Below are positions 1-6,312 of a stretch of DNA of 10,432 nucleotides, one piece after another. The translations under genes and the position numbers were made by a program. The DNA comes from Microcaldota archaeon. Its GTDB lineage: Archaea; Micrarchaeota; Micrarchaeia; Micrarchaeales; CABMGC01. Position 1 is the stretch's first letter, and each line of letters starts with the position of its first letter. The notes beneath the pieces were generated by a model. The model searched no databases, was not told where the DNA came from, and worked only from the letters and a program-made list of their open reading frames with translations. The stretch lies in the NCBI GenBank assembly GCA_030040595.1, contig JASHTL010000075.1, positions 1 to 10,432 of the forward strand. The letters are read 5' to 3'.

Positions 1-2
1 TG

Positions 3-941
3 GAGTGGAGCAAGGGCGAGAATGTCAGGTACATAATAGCGGAGGACGGCTCTACAAAGAATGACAAGTGGAAGGACGATGCCACCATAATACACAGGCA
101 GAACAGGGTAGGGTTCAAGGCGGGAGCGGTAAACGAGGTCTTTGATTATCTGGTAAAAAGCAACGAGGATTTCGACTACGTGCTCGTCTTCGATGCGGAT
201 CACGTGCCGTTCAGCAAGTCGATAAAGGAGATATACGGCTACCTCAACAAGGAGATAATGCAGTTCTTCTGGCTTGACGGCATACCGTTTGATACCGCGC
301 TTAACTGGCTCACGTTCTCGTCGAGGTACTACAGCAACTGGAACCTGTACAACAGGTCCTTCTCAAACCTCACCGGAAGCTCCATTGCGATAAGGTGGGA
401 CATAATAAAGGAGGACAACCTGAGGTTCCCGCACACCATAACTGAGGATTATGCGCTCACGCTGTACACCCTGTACGTCAGAAAACTGAAGGTGACCGTA
501 ATACCTTATGTAATCTCCATAGGCAGCTCACCAAGGGACTTCAAGGCGTATAGAAGGCAGCAGATACGCTGGGCCGAGGGCACGATCAGGGACGGCAGGA
601 TCTACTTCTGGAAGATACTGGGGAATGAGCAGGTGAGCGATGCCGGGAAGTTCGACTTCCTGATGCACATGAACCTTTATACGCAGGGAATATGGACTAT
701 CGCAACGCTCGTTTTGCTGCTGACGGGGCTTGCGACGTACACATACTGGATAATACCGCTGCTGCTCTTCCAGGCAACTGCCTACATAAAGACGCTTTCA
801 AGGGCGCCAAAGAGGTACTGGCTGGCCTATTTCCTGCTCAACTACTACATGGCCCTGGTGCAGATCTACGCATTCCTGCGTGCCGTACTCGTGTACAGGG
901 GCACGTTTGTGGTAACGGACAAGGTTGCGCCTGCAAGGTGA
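3..941 (+). CDS. Family 2 glycosyltransferase, cellulose-synthase-like, membrane-bound (5' partial)
   Basis: The frame is open from base 3, so the gene starts left of the window; 312 residues are visible. They contain the GT-A landmarks of processive family 2 transferases. An acidic EDGS-type motif lies near residues 19-22 (nucleotide binding). FDADH at 63-67 is the metal-binding DxD. TED at 147-149 supplies the catalytic base, and QQIRW at 186-190 is the QxxRW acceptor/product motif. After that come about three hydrophobic segments (roughly residues 227-245, 246-264 and 272-294) and a short basic tail, as in BcsA-like synthases that extrude or anchor the product. The GTG at 180 is an internal valine codon, not a start. 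Known for the family: polymerisation or transfer from a nucleotide sugar at the cytoplasmic membrane. The substrate cannot be told. The gene ends 12 bp before the 3' end of the convergent tRNA gene. Confidence 0.9.
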   Translation, partial: EWSKGENVRYIIAEDGSTKNDKWKDDATIIHRQNRVGFKAGAVNEVFDYLVKSNEDFDYVLVFDADHVPFSKSIKEIYGYLNKEIMQFFWLDGIPFDTALNWLTFSSRYYSNWNLYNRSFSNLTGSSIAIRWDIIKEDNLRFPHTITEDYALTLYTLYVRKLKVTVIPYVISIGSSPRDFKAYRRQQIRWAEGTIRDGRIYFWKILGNEQVSDAGKFDFLMHMNLYTQGIWTIATLVLLLTGLATYTYWIIPLLLFQATAYIKTLSRAPKRYWLAYFLLNYYMALVQIYAFLRAVLVYRGTFVVTDKVAPAR

Positions 942-953
942 GACGCATCTATT

Positions 954-1080
954 CGCCAGGGGGGAGATTTGAACTCCCAATCCCCGAAGGGACCGGTTCG
1001 CTTGCCGCATCATCTATAAATCAGTTCTTGACATCCTGTGGATTCAAGACCGGCGCAGTACCGGATTGTGCCACCCTGGC
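954..1080 (-). tRNA. tRNA-Ser(UGA), intron-containing
   Basis: Read on the minus strand from 1080, the gene folds as a complete type II tRNA. The acceptor stem GCCAGGG/CCCTGGC is perfect. The D arm has G10-C25, C11-G24 and A12-T23 with A14, G18G19 and A21; 13/22 is a C-C mismatch. The anticodon stem is CCGGT/ACCGG. A long variable arm TCCC-TTCG-GGGA and the T arm GGGAG-TTCAAAT-CTCCC follow. The anticodon TGA is at 1046-1044. The long variable arm together with discriminator G73 (position 954) points to serine; Leu would normally have A73. A 44-nt intron follows nucleotide 37, leaving a mature tRNA of 83 nt before CCA addition. CCA is not encoded (the next base on this strand is A, then T). 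It would read UCA and probably other UCN serine codons. Confidence 0.95.
999..1042 (-). other. tRNA intron with canonical bulge-helix-bulge motif
   Basis: The 44-nt insertion sits at the canonical archaeal 37/38 site. The motif is complete. Exon CTTG (tRNA positions 32-35) pairs with intron CAAG (1004-1001) as the 4-bp central helix. One 3-nt bulge is A36-A37/T, the other is CG/A38, and each is cut between its second and third base. The anticodon stem CCGGT/ACCGG forms the outer helix. Intron CCACA with TGCGG (one A-C mismatch) forms the inner helix. This is the substrate for the archaeal tRNA splicing endonuclease. The intron is too short to code for a homing endonuclease. Confidence 0.92.
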
Positions 1081-1109
1081 ATTTAGGCGTAAGTATATTC
1101 TTGCGCACC

Positions 1110-1117
1110 AATAAATA
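1110..1117 (-). promoter_or_regulatory. Putative TATA box for tRNA-Ser
   Basis: On the minus strand the sequence reads TATTTATT, 30-37 bp upstream of the first tRNA nucleotide (1080). This fits an archaeal TATA box if transcription starts a few bases before the mature 5' end. A second AT-rich stretch (AATATAC, about 1094-1100) is closer than usual. The call rests on position and composition only. Confidence 0.5.
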
Positions 1118-1176
1118 CATTTGCGTGGCTGCATGCGCTCCTGGAAAACGACTAAAATCGTATCAATAAATAAGTG

Positions 1177-1184
1177 TTATAAAG
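1177..1184 (+). promoter_or_regulatory. Putative TATA box for the DUF373-MEMO operon
   Basis: GTTATAAAGG spans this site, 18-25 bp before the ATG at 1202. A further AT-rich element, AATAAATAAG, lies at 1165-1174. No ribosome-binding site precedes the ATG, so a leaderless or very short-leader transcript is likely. The 121-bp gap between the tRNA and this gene holds the two divergent promoters and nothing else recognisable. Confidence 0.45.
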
Positions 1185-1201
1185 GCTACTTGGTCTATTA
1201 A

Positions 1202-2458
1202 ATGGATATGGCTGGCACCACTCTTAGGCTCAAGAACAAGGAGGAGAGGATACTGATACTTGCAGTCGACATAGACAACGACCTTTACCAGAAGACCAAG
1301 ATAAGTGGGCCGCTGCTGGGCAAGGTGCAGAACCTTAACGGCGCAACGCAGCTTGCCCTGGCAGATCCGGAGGACACAGATGCAAACACGATGTTCGAGG
1401 CTGTGAAGCTCTACGACCAACTCATCGAGGACGGCTACCTTGCCAATGTTGCCACAGTGACCGGATCGGAGAAGGAAGGCTACAACGCAGACATGGAGAT
1501 CTCGAGGCAGCTTGAGCTGGTGCTCGAGCAGTACAAGGCCGACTCCTGCGTATTCGTGAGCGACGGCGCCAGCGACGAGCGCGTAATACCGATAATACAG
1601 TCGAGGATAAAGATAAGTAGTGTCAAGGTTGTCACGATAAAGCAGGCAAAGGGACTTGAGAACACCTATTTCACGATACTTGAGAAGCTGAAGGAGCCGC
1701 ATTACGCAAGGATAGTCTTCGGCCTGCCTGCCGTGCTGATACTCCTGTTCGCGGTCAGCTACATACTCGGCGCAGGATGGGAACCCCCTGCGGCTCTCAT
1801 CGGCCTCTATCTCCTGATAAAGGGATTCGGGCTTGAGGAAGGTTTCATCAACTCGTTCAGGGGATTCGGCTTCAGCATAGACAGGATGAGCTTCGTCTTC
1901 TACATGGCCGCAATAATATTCGTAATTGCAGCACTATTCATCGCTTATGGGAGCTACCAGAGCGCTCTACAGTCCTCGGGCAGCAGCGTAGGCTCGTACG
2001 CCTATGCAATAGAGGGCTTCCTGATACTTGTGCCGCTCATCCTTCTTCTCTATCTCGTAGGCAGGATAACCGATTCCAGGGACAGCAGGTACGTCTTCAG
2101 GAACCTGAAATACGGTGCGTACATAGGCTCTGCCATAATCTTCTGGGTGCTGGCCCTCTCGTTCGTGGCGTGGATAATAGGCCAGATATACTTCAGCCAG
2201 CTGATAGACTTCACCGTAGTGGCGATAGTCATAGGCGTGGGCATATCAGGGATCGCAAACATGCTCAGGAGGAGGACCCTGCAGCAGAAGAGGCTCAAGG
2301 ACAAGATGGTGGTCAACGAGCTTGGAGCCCTGATAGGGAAGGTCGCGGGTCTCAACATCAAGACTGGAAGGTTCACGGTGAATACGAGCTTCGGAAATCC
2401 CGTATCGTACAGCGTCGACAGGATTATAGACATATCCGACAAAGTGGTCATAAAGTAA
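1202..2458 (+). CDS. DUF373 family membrane protein
   Basis: This 418-residue protein is recognised as the archaeal DUF373 family. The soluble N-terminal domain (about 15-165) has the family's conserved stretches: AVDIDNDL (21-28), a KISGPLLGK segment (33-41), ALADPEDTDAN (52-62), VSDGASDE (119-126) and IIQSRIKI (131-138). About six membrane segments follow, near 170-189, 197-212, 232-250, 269-287, 305-327 and 335-353. A basic linker (RRRTLQQKRLKDK) then leads to a soluble tail of about 50 residues rich in beta strand, with G-x-x-I-G-x-V; a PRC-barrel-like fold is a guess. The biochemical function of DUF373 is not established to my knowledge. The acidic DxDND and DPED motifs suggest metal or phosphate-ligand binding, which is inference. 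A second ATG at 1208 is an alternative start. The MEMO gene follows after 4 bp, indicating one transcript. Confidence 0.9.
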   Translation: MDMAGTTLRLKNKEERILILAVDIDNDLYQKTKISGPLLGKVQNLNGATQLALADPEDTDANTMFEAVKLYDQLIEDGYLANVATVTGSEKEGYNADMEISRQLELVLEQYKADSCVFVSDGASDERVIPIIQSRIKISSVKVVTIKQAKGLENTYFTILEKLKEPHYARIVFGLPAVLILLFAVSYILGAGWEPPAALIGLYLLIKGFGLEEGFINSFRGFGFSIDRMSFVFYMAAIIFVIAALFIAYGSYQSALQSSGSSVGSYAYAIEGFLILVPLILLLYLVGRITDSRDSRYVFRNLKYGAYIGSAIIFWVLALSFVAWIIGQIYFSQLIDFTVVAIVIGVGISGIANMLRRRTLQQKRLKDKMVVNELGALIGKVAGLNIKTGRFTVNTSFGNPVSYSVDRIIDISDKVVIK

Positions 2459-2462
2459 TACC

Positions 2463-3293
2463 ATGGACAGAAAGCCTGCTGTCGCAGATTCATTCTATCC
2501 CTCCAGTCCCAAGAGGCTCAGGCAGATGATCGAAACCTTCATGGACCAGGCAGAACCTGGCAAAGCCGGCAAGGACAGCATCCTGTCATGCGTCGCGCCA
2601 CACGCGGGATACTTTTACTCGGGAAGCGTTGCAGCGTATACCTACAATGCGATAAAGGGCATGAAAGCACTCCGAAACATAGACACCTTTGTGGTAATAG
2701 GGCCGAACCATACTGGGCGCGGATACCCAGTATCCATTTCTGACGTAGATTCATGGATTACGCCGTTTGCGAAGGTTGCGAATGACAAGGAGCTTGCTGA
2801 GGCTATCGCAAGGCTTGGAAAGATGGCGATCGATGAGGAAGCGCACATGCCAGAGCATTCTGTGGAGGTGCAGCTTCCGTTTCTCCAGTGCGCGGTAGAA
2901 AGACCCAGGTGCGTTTTTATCTGCATGGGGGACCAGTCATACGAGTCTGCTGTAGCGCTGGAAAGTGCGATATCAGAGGCGGAGACAATGCTGAAAAGGC
3001 AGATTCTTGTAGTCGCAAGCTCCGACTTCAACCACTATGAAAGCAGCGAGGTTGCGGAAAGGAAAGATATGCCAGCCATAAATGCACTGGAAAAGCTTGA
3101 TGTTCCAGAATTCTATAGGATTATAGAGAAAAGCGACGACAGCGCATGCGGATATGGACCGATATCCGTCGCCGCACTCTATGCCAAGGGGCACGGTGCA
3201 AAGAAAGGAAAACTTCTCAGGTATGCCACATCGGGGCTGGTTACTGGAGATTACAAATCAGTAGTCGCGTATGCAAGCATCCTGTTTGGATAG
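2463..3293 (+). CDS. MEMO1 family protein (AmmeMemoRadiSam system protein B-like)
   Basis: This 276-residue protein has the full length and motif order of the MEMO family. It starts with R-K-P-A-V-A-D-S-F-Y-P. It continues with APHAGY (45-50), GPNHTG (80-85), the MPEHSVEVQLPF block (129-140), SSDFNHY (186-192) and CGYGPI (229-234). H47, H83 and C229 correspond to the two histidines and the cysteine that bind iron in human MEMO1. The fold is related to extradiol dioxygenases. Bacterial and archaeal members are often encoded with AMMECR1 and a radical SAM protein, but neither partner is in this window. The reaction of prokaryotic MEMO proteins is not settled. The ATG lies 4 bp after the DUF373 stop, so co-transcription is likely. 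No strong ribosome site is visible. It converges on the oxidoreductase gene with a 33-bp gap. Confidence 0.93.
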   Translation: MDRKPAVADSFYPSSPKRLRQMIETFMDQAEPGKAGKDSILSCVAPHAGYFYSGSVAAYTYNAIKGMKALRNIDTFVVIGPNHTGRGYPVSISDVDSWITPFAKVANDKELAEAIARLGKMAIDEEAHMPEHSVEVQLPFLQCAVERPRCVFICMGDQSYESAVALESAISEAETMLKRQILVVASSDFNHYESSEVAERKDMPAINALEKLDVPEFYRIIEKSDDSACGYGPISVAALYAKGHGAKKGKLLRYATSGLVTGDYKSVVAYASILFG

Positions 3294-3326
3294 GAGTCTC
3301 CAAATACACGCATTGAGCTGCCAGTC

Positions 3327-4529
3327 TTAGATCCGCAGCATGTTCATGACTTCCTGTGCTCCAGGTATATGACCGGCATCATGATAGAATGTGTTTGCAG
3401 GAGTGATCATTTCCCTTGCTTCTATTACAGTTCGCAGCGTCTGGATACTATTCTTAAGACCGTACTCGTGATGTAATTTTGGATCATCATATCTTCTCAT
3501 GAGGTCGGCCATGATTATGGAGTACTTGGGGTCAGACCTTATCTCGACCGATCCTGAGAATTGATTGCTGTCGATATGCATCACTTGTGTGGCGAAATTG
3601 ACAACAACAATGCCGTGCTCACCTTCTATCTGCAGGGCCCTGTGGTTTGTTCCGCTGTAATTTCCGAAGGCGAATATTATTGGGAATCCGTGCTGGCTCC
3701 TTAGCGTCACTTCGGCATAAGTCTCCGCTGGCGTCTCGCCTCCGGTCTTCTCCTTGTATGCGGCATCGAGTTTCTTGCATATTCCTGCTCTTATACTCTC
3801 CACTGCAACTTCTCCTACGCGATTGCCGAGCATATGTACGAATGAGATAAGATGTGTGCTCCTGTCCAGTAACTGGCCTCCCTGATCACGGTCGTTTATC
3901 CATGTCTTGTATGTGAGTTCTCCAGTCATTCCTTCGTCTTCTATGCCTGTGCCAACTATTCTTACGATCTTACCGATCGAGTCTATAGAGCCTTGCAGTT
4001 TGGCGGGAATGCCTCCGACGAAGAACTGCTCGTGCCAGGATCCCAGGGCTATTGACATCTGCTCGTTGGGTGAGAGCGCTGCACGGAGCATTATCCCCTT
4101 CTCATCGCGATAATATTCTACAAAGTATGCAAGAAGGCCAGGGTTCCTTGCGACGGCAAGCGTAAGCTTGTTTATTCCTTCATTGTTTATCGTAGAGGGC
4201 TTCTCAGTATAGAATGGCACTCCGGATGCAGATGCAAGTTCCGCATTGTGTGCATGATACCTGGATGGCGTTGCATCCATGACCAAGTCTGCGCCTTCAG
4301 GCAGGCGCTTAAGAAAACTGTCTCCTTTATAGAACGCAAAGCTTTCGCTTATCTTGGCTTCTGCCCTTGTAAGCTCTGTTAGTGCCTGTTCCTTTGGCTG
4401 GGCAGTGACAGTCCAGGCAACCTCGTAATCGGTATTCAGCGCATTTAACGCAGGGATGAATCTCTGAAGGCATACCTCTCCAAGGCCAACGAGTCCTATT
4501 CTCTTAGTGCGCTGCATAAGACCAGTCAT
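3327..4529 (-). CDS. Gfo/Idh/MocA family NAD(P)-dependent sugar oxidoreductase
   Basis: The protein has 400 residues from the ATG at 4529. The N-terminal Rossmann fold opens with RIGLVGLGEV (about 10-19). YTEKPS (about 107-112) holds the family's catalytic/cofactor lysine of the EKP motif. GGQLLDRSTH (about 217-226) matches the D-x-x-x-H active-site motif in the C-terminal alpha/beta domain. Members oxidise, reduce or epimerise sugars, often nucleotide-linked ones. The frame stays open upstream to 4607, but those 26 residues are basic, cysteine-containing and lie before the Rossmann strand. A TATA-like box also sits within that stretch, so 4529 (or the ATG at 4517) is preferred. The gene lies downstream of gmhA and hddA on the same strand. 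An 88-bp gap with a hairpin and a promoter suggests partly separate transcription. A role in modifying the heptose is inferred from context; the substrate is unknown. Confidence 0.85.
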   Translation of the reverse strand: MTGLMQRTKRIGLVGLGEVCLQRFIPALNALNTDYEVAWTVTAQPKEQALTELTRAEAKISESFAFYKGDSFLKRLPEGADLVMDATPSRYHAHNAELASASGVPFYTEKPSTINNEGINKLTLAVARNPGLLAYFVEYYRDEKGIMLRAALSPNEQMSIALGSWHEQFFVGGIPAKLQGSIDSIGKIVRIVGTGIEDEGMTGELTYKTWINDRDQGGQLLDRSTHLISFVHMLGNRVGEVAVESIRAGICKKLDAAYKEKTGGETPAETYAEVTLRSQHGFPIIFAFGNYSGTNHRALQIEGEHGIVVVNFATQVMHIDSNQFSGSVEIRSDPKYSIIMADLMRRYDDPKLHHEYGLKNSIQTLRTVIEAREMITPANTFYHDAGHIPGAQEVMNMLRI

Positions 4530-4547
4530 TATAAAATGGTTTTTTCT

Positions 4548-4557
4548 CCTTTTTAAG
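4548..4557 (-). promoter_or_regulatory. Putative TATA/BRE element for the oxidoreductase gene
   Basis: On the minus strand CTTAAAAAGG lies 19-28 bp upstream of the ATG at 4529. This is the spacing expected for a leaderless archaeal transcript. The overlapping AAGGAG looks like a ribosome site but is too far from the ATG (about 17 nt), which favours the promoter reading. Confidence 0.4.
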
Positions 4558-4573
4558 TACTTGCTACGCTGCC

Positions 4574-4583
4574 TGTTATAACA
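4574..4583 (-). promoter_or_regulatory. Perfect palindrome TGTTATAACA upstream of the oxidoreductase promoter
   Basis: This 10-bp perfect palindrome lies 45-54 bp before the ATG at 4529 and about 17 bp upstream of the TATA-like box. That is a typical place for a dimeric regulator to bind. The same core recurs as TTGTTATAACAA at 5604-5615, inside the start of the kinase gene. A regulatory role is inference. Confidence 0.3.
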
Positions 4584-4597
4584 AACTTTGACACAGA

Positions 4598-4615
4598 AAC
4601 TGCCCAAAGGCAGTT
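4598..4615 (-). terminator. Hairpin just after the hddA-like stop codon
   Basis: A perfect 7-bp inverted repeat, AACTGCC/GGCAGTT with a 4-nt loop, starts 2 nt after the kinase stop on the coding strand. A weakly T-rich run (TTTCTGTGTC) follows. It could stabilise or end the gmhA-hddA message. Archaeal intrinsic termination depends mainly on T-tracts, and the tract here is poor, so terminator function is uncertain. Confidence 0.35.
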
Positions 4616-4617
4616 GC

Positions 4618-5634
4618 TTACGCCTTGAGCCCTTCTCCCTGGCTGTAGACGACCTTGCTGCCCTCTAGTTCAAAACCAAATGGCTCGGGCTTCAGCTCAG
4701 GCAGCGCTTCTATTATCTTCTCGTGCTTGTCAGGATTCGCATAGAATAGGAAGAAGCCTCCGCCCCCTGCACCAAGAAGCTTTCCACCCTCAGCCCCATT
4801 CTCGATAGCAGTGCCATATAGCCTGTCTATGTAAGGGTCGCTTACACCACTCGCCAGCGTCTTCTTGAGCAGCCAGTTCTCGTGGAGAAGCTTTCCAGTC
4901 TCTTGCCACCTGCCTTTCTGGAACGCGTCATACTGCTTGTGTGCCAGCTCGGCCATCTTTTTGTAAGAGTCTAAATGTTCGCTCATTGTAGATACCTTCT
5001 TTTGCTCCAGTGCAGATGCCTTTCTCTCCTTTCCAGTATACATCAGCAGCAGGTGCCTCTCAAGCTCCCCTACCTCTTTCTTTCCAAGGCCGACATCCTT
5101 GACATCAACAGTATCGTCTTTCTTGAAGACCATCAGCCTGATTCCTCCATACGCAGCTATGTACTGGTCCTGCTTTCCTCCGGCCTCTTTCAATACCCCT
5201 CTCTCGATATGGATAGCTTCCTTTGCGAGTTGTTCAGGGGTTACTTCGTCTCCTTTGTATGCGTGGAGTGCGTGGAGCAGGCCAACCGTAAACGTGCTGC
5301 TCGATCCAACACCTGTGCCCTTTGAAGGAATGTCGGCAAGAGTCGCTATCTCGATGCCCTTGGTAACGCCTAGGAACCTGAGTGACTCCCTGATGGATGG
5401 GTGCTGCACTTCGTCAATGTTGGTAACGTCGTTTTCCGAAGTCGTATAGCGCACCCTTATGGTGTTCTCGTGGAAGCTTTCCGCTACCATTATGTAGGCA
5501 TAACGATTCATTGAAGCGTTGACCGAGGCGCCATCCCCGTAATTCTTGTAGTAATCAGGGATGTCCGTACCTCCACCGGCAAATGTCAACCTAAACGGTG
5601 CCCTTGTTATAACAACACGCTTTTGTCTGCCCAT
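4618..5634 (-). CDS. hddA: GHMP-family sugar kinase, D-glycero-D-manno-heptose 7-phosphate kinase-like
   Basis: The protein has 338 residues from the ATG at 5634. The family order is clear. An N-terminal TRAPFRLTFAGGGTDIPDYY block (about 10-29) is typical of the HddA/fucokinase branch. The GHMP phosphate-binding motif is P-S-K-G-T-G-V-G-S-S-S (about 103-113). GGKQDQYIAAYGG (about 152-164) and the C-terminal KLLGAGGGGFF motif (about 285-295) follow. HddA phosphorylates D-glycero-D-manno-heptose 7-phosphate at C1 using ATP in the cytoplasm. Pairing with a gmhA-like gene 38 bp upstream and an hddC-like gene nearby supports the heptose assignment. An L-fucose or other sugar kinase remains possible. 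A GTG at 5643 would add three residues, but it forms part of a GTGAT ribosome-site-like sequence 4 nt before the ATG, so the ATG is chosen. Confidence 0.85.
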   Translation of the reverse strand: MGRQKRVVITRAPFRLTFAGGGTDIPDYYKNYGDGASVNASMNRYAYIMVAESFHENTIRVRYTTSENDVTNIDEVQHPSIRESLRFLGVTKGIEIATLADIPSKGTGVGSSSTFTVGLLHALHAYKGDEVTPEQLAKEAIHIERGVLKEAGGKQDQYIAAYGGIRLMVFKKDDTVDVKDVGLGKKEVGELERHLLLMYTGKERKASALEQKKVSTMSEHLDSYKKMAELAHKQYDAFQKGRWQETGKLLHENWLLKKTLASGVSDPYIDRLYGTAIENGAEGGKLLGAGGGGFFLFYANPDKHEKIIEALPELKPEPFGFELEGSKVVYSQGEGLKA

Positions 5635-5638
5635 CTTA

Positions 5639-5643
5639 ATCAC
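5639..5643 (-). promoter_or_regulatory. GTGAT ribosome-binding site deciding the hddA-like start
   Basis: On the minus strand GTGAT-TAAG-ATG precedes the kinase. GTGAT matches the 3' part of the archaeal Shine-Dalgarno consensus AGGAGGTGAT, so the short 4-nt gap is appropriate. This explains the in-frame GTG as part of a ribosome site rather than a start. Confidence 0.5.
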
Positions 5644-5672
5644 ACGCTATTAGCCAGAGGTCATTAATAAGG

Positions 5673-6242
5673 TTATACATCTATTAGATCTTCAACGATT
5701 CCGGCTAGCATGTGACCTATTGCCATGTGAACCTCTTGTATCAAAGGCGCACGTGTGCTGTCAACCCTTATGATCCTATCCGCATTGCCTCCGAGCTTTC
5801 CCGCTGTTTTGCCGGTTAGGGCTATAGTGAAGCACCCTATCTTATTAGCTTCTTCTATCCCTTTTATGACGTTCATGGAATTGCCACTGGTGGATAGACC
5901 CACTACTACATCGCCCTCTTTGGCAAGTCCGCGCACCTGCCTTGCAAACACCTCCTCGTATGAGAAGTCATTAGATATTGCAGTCATTGTGGGAGAGCTG
6001 GATGTCAGAGCTAGTGCCGTGAGCGGTCTCCTATTCCTTCTCTCAGAGTAGCAGAAGAACTCTTCAGCTATATGCTGCGAATCAGCGGCGCTGCCGCCGT
6101 TGCCGAATATCAGGAGAGAGCCGTTGTTCTTTATCAATCGTTCGGCAATTTCCACACCTATCTCGTAGATCTCGTCAACGTTTATGAGCTTCCTTATCCT
6201 TGCGCCCTCCTCTATGTATTCGCGCATCTTCTCCTTATCCAT
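5673..6242 (-). CDS. gmhA: SIS-domain phosphoheptose isomerase
   Basis: This 189-residue protein has the usual GmhA length and motifs. FGNGGSAADSQHIAEE (46-61) and ALTSSSP (78-84) are the first. STSGNS (117-122) binds the sugar phosphate. The QEVHMAIGH stretch (169-177) follows. H57, E61, Q169 and H177 have the same spacing as the zinc ligands H61, E65, Q172 and H180 of E. coli GmhA. The enzyme converts sedoheptulose 7-phosphate to D-glycero-D-manno-heptose 7-phosphate in the cytoplasm. The DnaA-initiator-associating SIS paralogue (DiaA) is the main alternative, but the kinase and nucleotidyltransferase beside it favour heptose synthesis. It is the first gene of the minus-strand operon. The ATG has no ribosome site, so a short-leader transcript is likely. 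Confidence 0.9.
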   Translation of the reverse strand: MDKEKMREYIEEGARIRKLINVDEIYEIGVEIAERLIKNNGSLLIFGNGGSAADSQHIAEEFFCYSERRNRRPLTALALTSSSPTMTAISNDFSYEEVFARQVRGLAKEGDVVVGLSTSGNSMNVIKGIEEANKIGCFTIALTGKTAGKLGGNADRIIRVDSTRAPLIQEVHMAIGHMLAGIVEDLIDV

Positions 6243-6312
6243 TTGAATCAGTATTGATATGGCAATTTGTCATTTATTAATATTATCATGCACTATCTAT
6301 AGAGGTAAAGCA
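6243..6312 (+). promoter_or_regulatory. Shared divergent promoter region (gmhA / hddC-like)
   Basis: This 70-bp gap separates divergent starts at 6242 (minus) and 6313 (plus). Its AT-rich core at 6271-6287 is nearly symmetric. On the minus strand it reads TTAATAAA, 31-38 bp before the gmhA ATG. On the plus strand TTTATTAATATTA lies 29-41 bp before the hddC-like ATG. One AT-rich core could serve as TATA box both ways, so the two arms of the cassette are probably expressed together. Transcription starts cannot be placed from sequence alone. Confidence 0.55.
6302..6306 (+). promoter_or_regulatory. GAGGT ribosome-binding site deciding the hddC-like start
   Basis: GAGGT is followed by 6 nt and the ATG at 6313. 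It aligns with the archaeal Shine-Dalgarno sequence and supports 6313 over the in-frame ATG at 6259. The earlier ATG would add 18 residues, lies in the promoter core and has no ribosome site. Confidence 0.6.

Noticed and set aside
692..1114. 140-codon plus-strand open frame crossing the GT2 end and the tRNA
   Set aside because: It overlaps conserved GT2 codons in another frame and runs through the antisense of the complete tRNA-Ser gene.
1120..1176. Possible small RNA in the tRNA-DUF373 gap
   Set aside because: No C/D or H/ACA box pattern, stable stem or internal promoter is visible; the stretch is fully accounted for by two divergent promoters.
1163..1702. 179-codon open frame on the minus strand opposite the DUF373 gene
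   Set aside because: It lies wholly antisense to the strongly conserved DUF373 N-terminal domain and the promoter, with Cys/Leu/Tyr-rich composition typical of shadow frames and no recognisable domain.
4530..4607. 26-residue N-terminal extension of the oxidoreductase
   Set aside because: It precedes the Rossmann motif, is basic with no family similarity that I can see, and covers a TATA-like box and a palindrome, so it is more likely the promoter region.
4975..5449. Two overlapping plus-strand frames of 116 codons opposite the kinase gene
   Set aside because: Both are antisense to conserved GHMP kinase motifs and lack any recognisable domain or start signal.
6259..6312. 18-residue N-terminal extension of the nucleotidyltransferase
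   Set aside because: The ATG at 6259 lies in the AT-rich divergent promoter core without a ribosome site, whereas the ATG at 6313 has GAGGT 6 nt upstream and fits the family's usual start.
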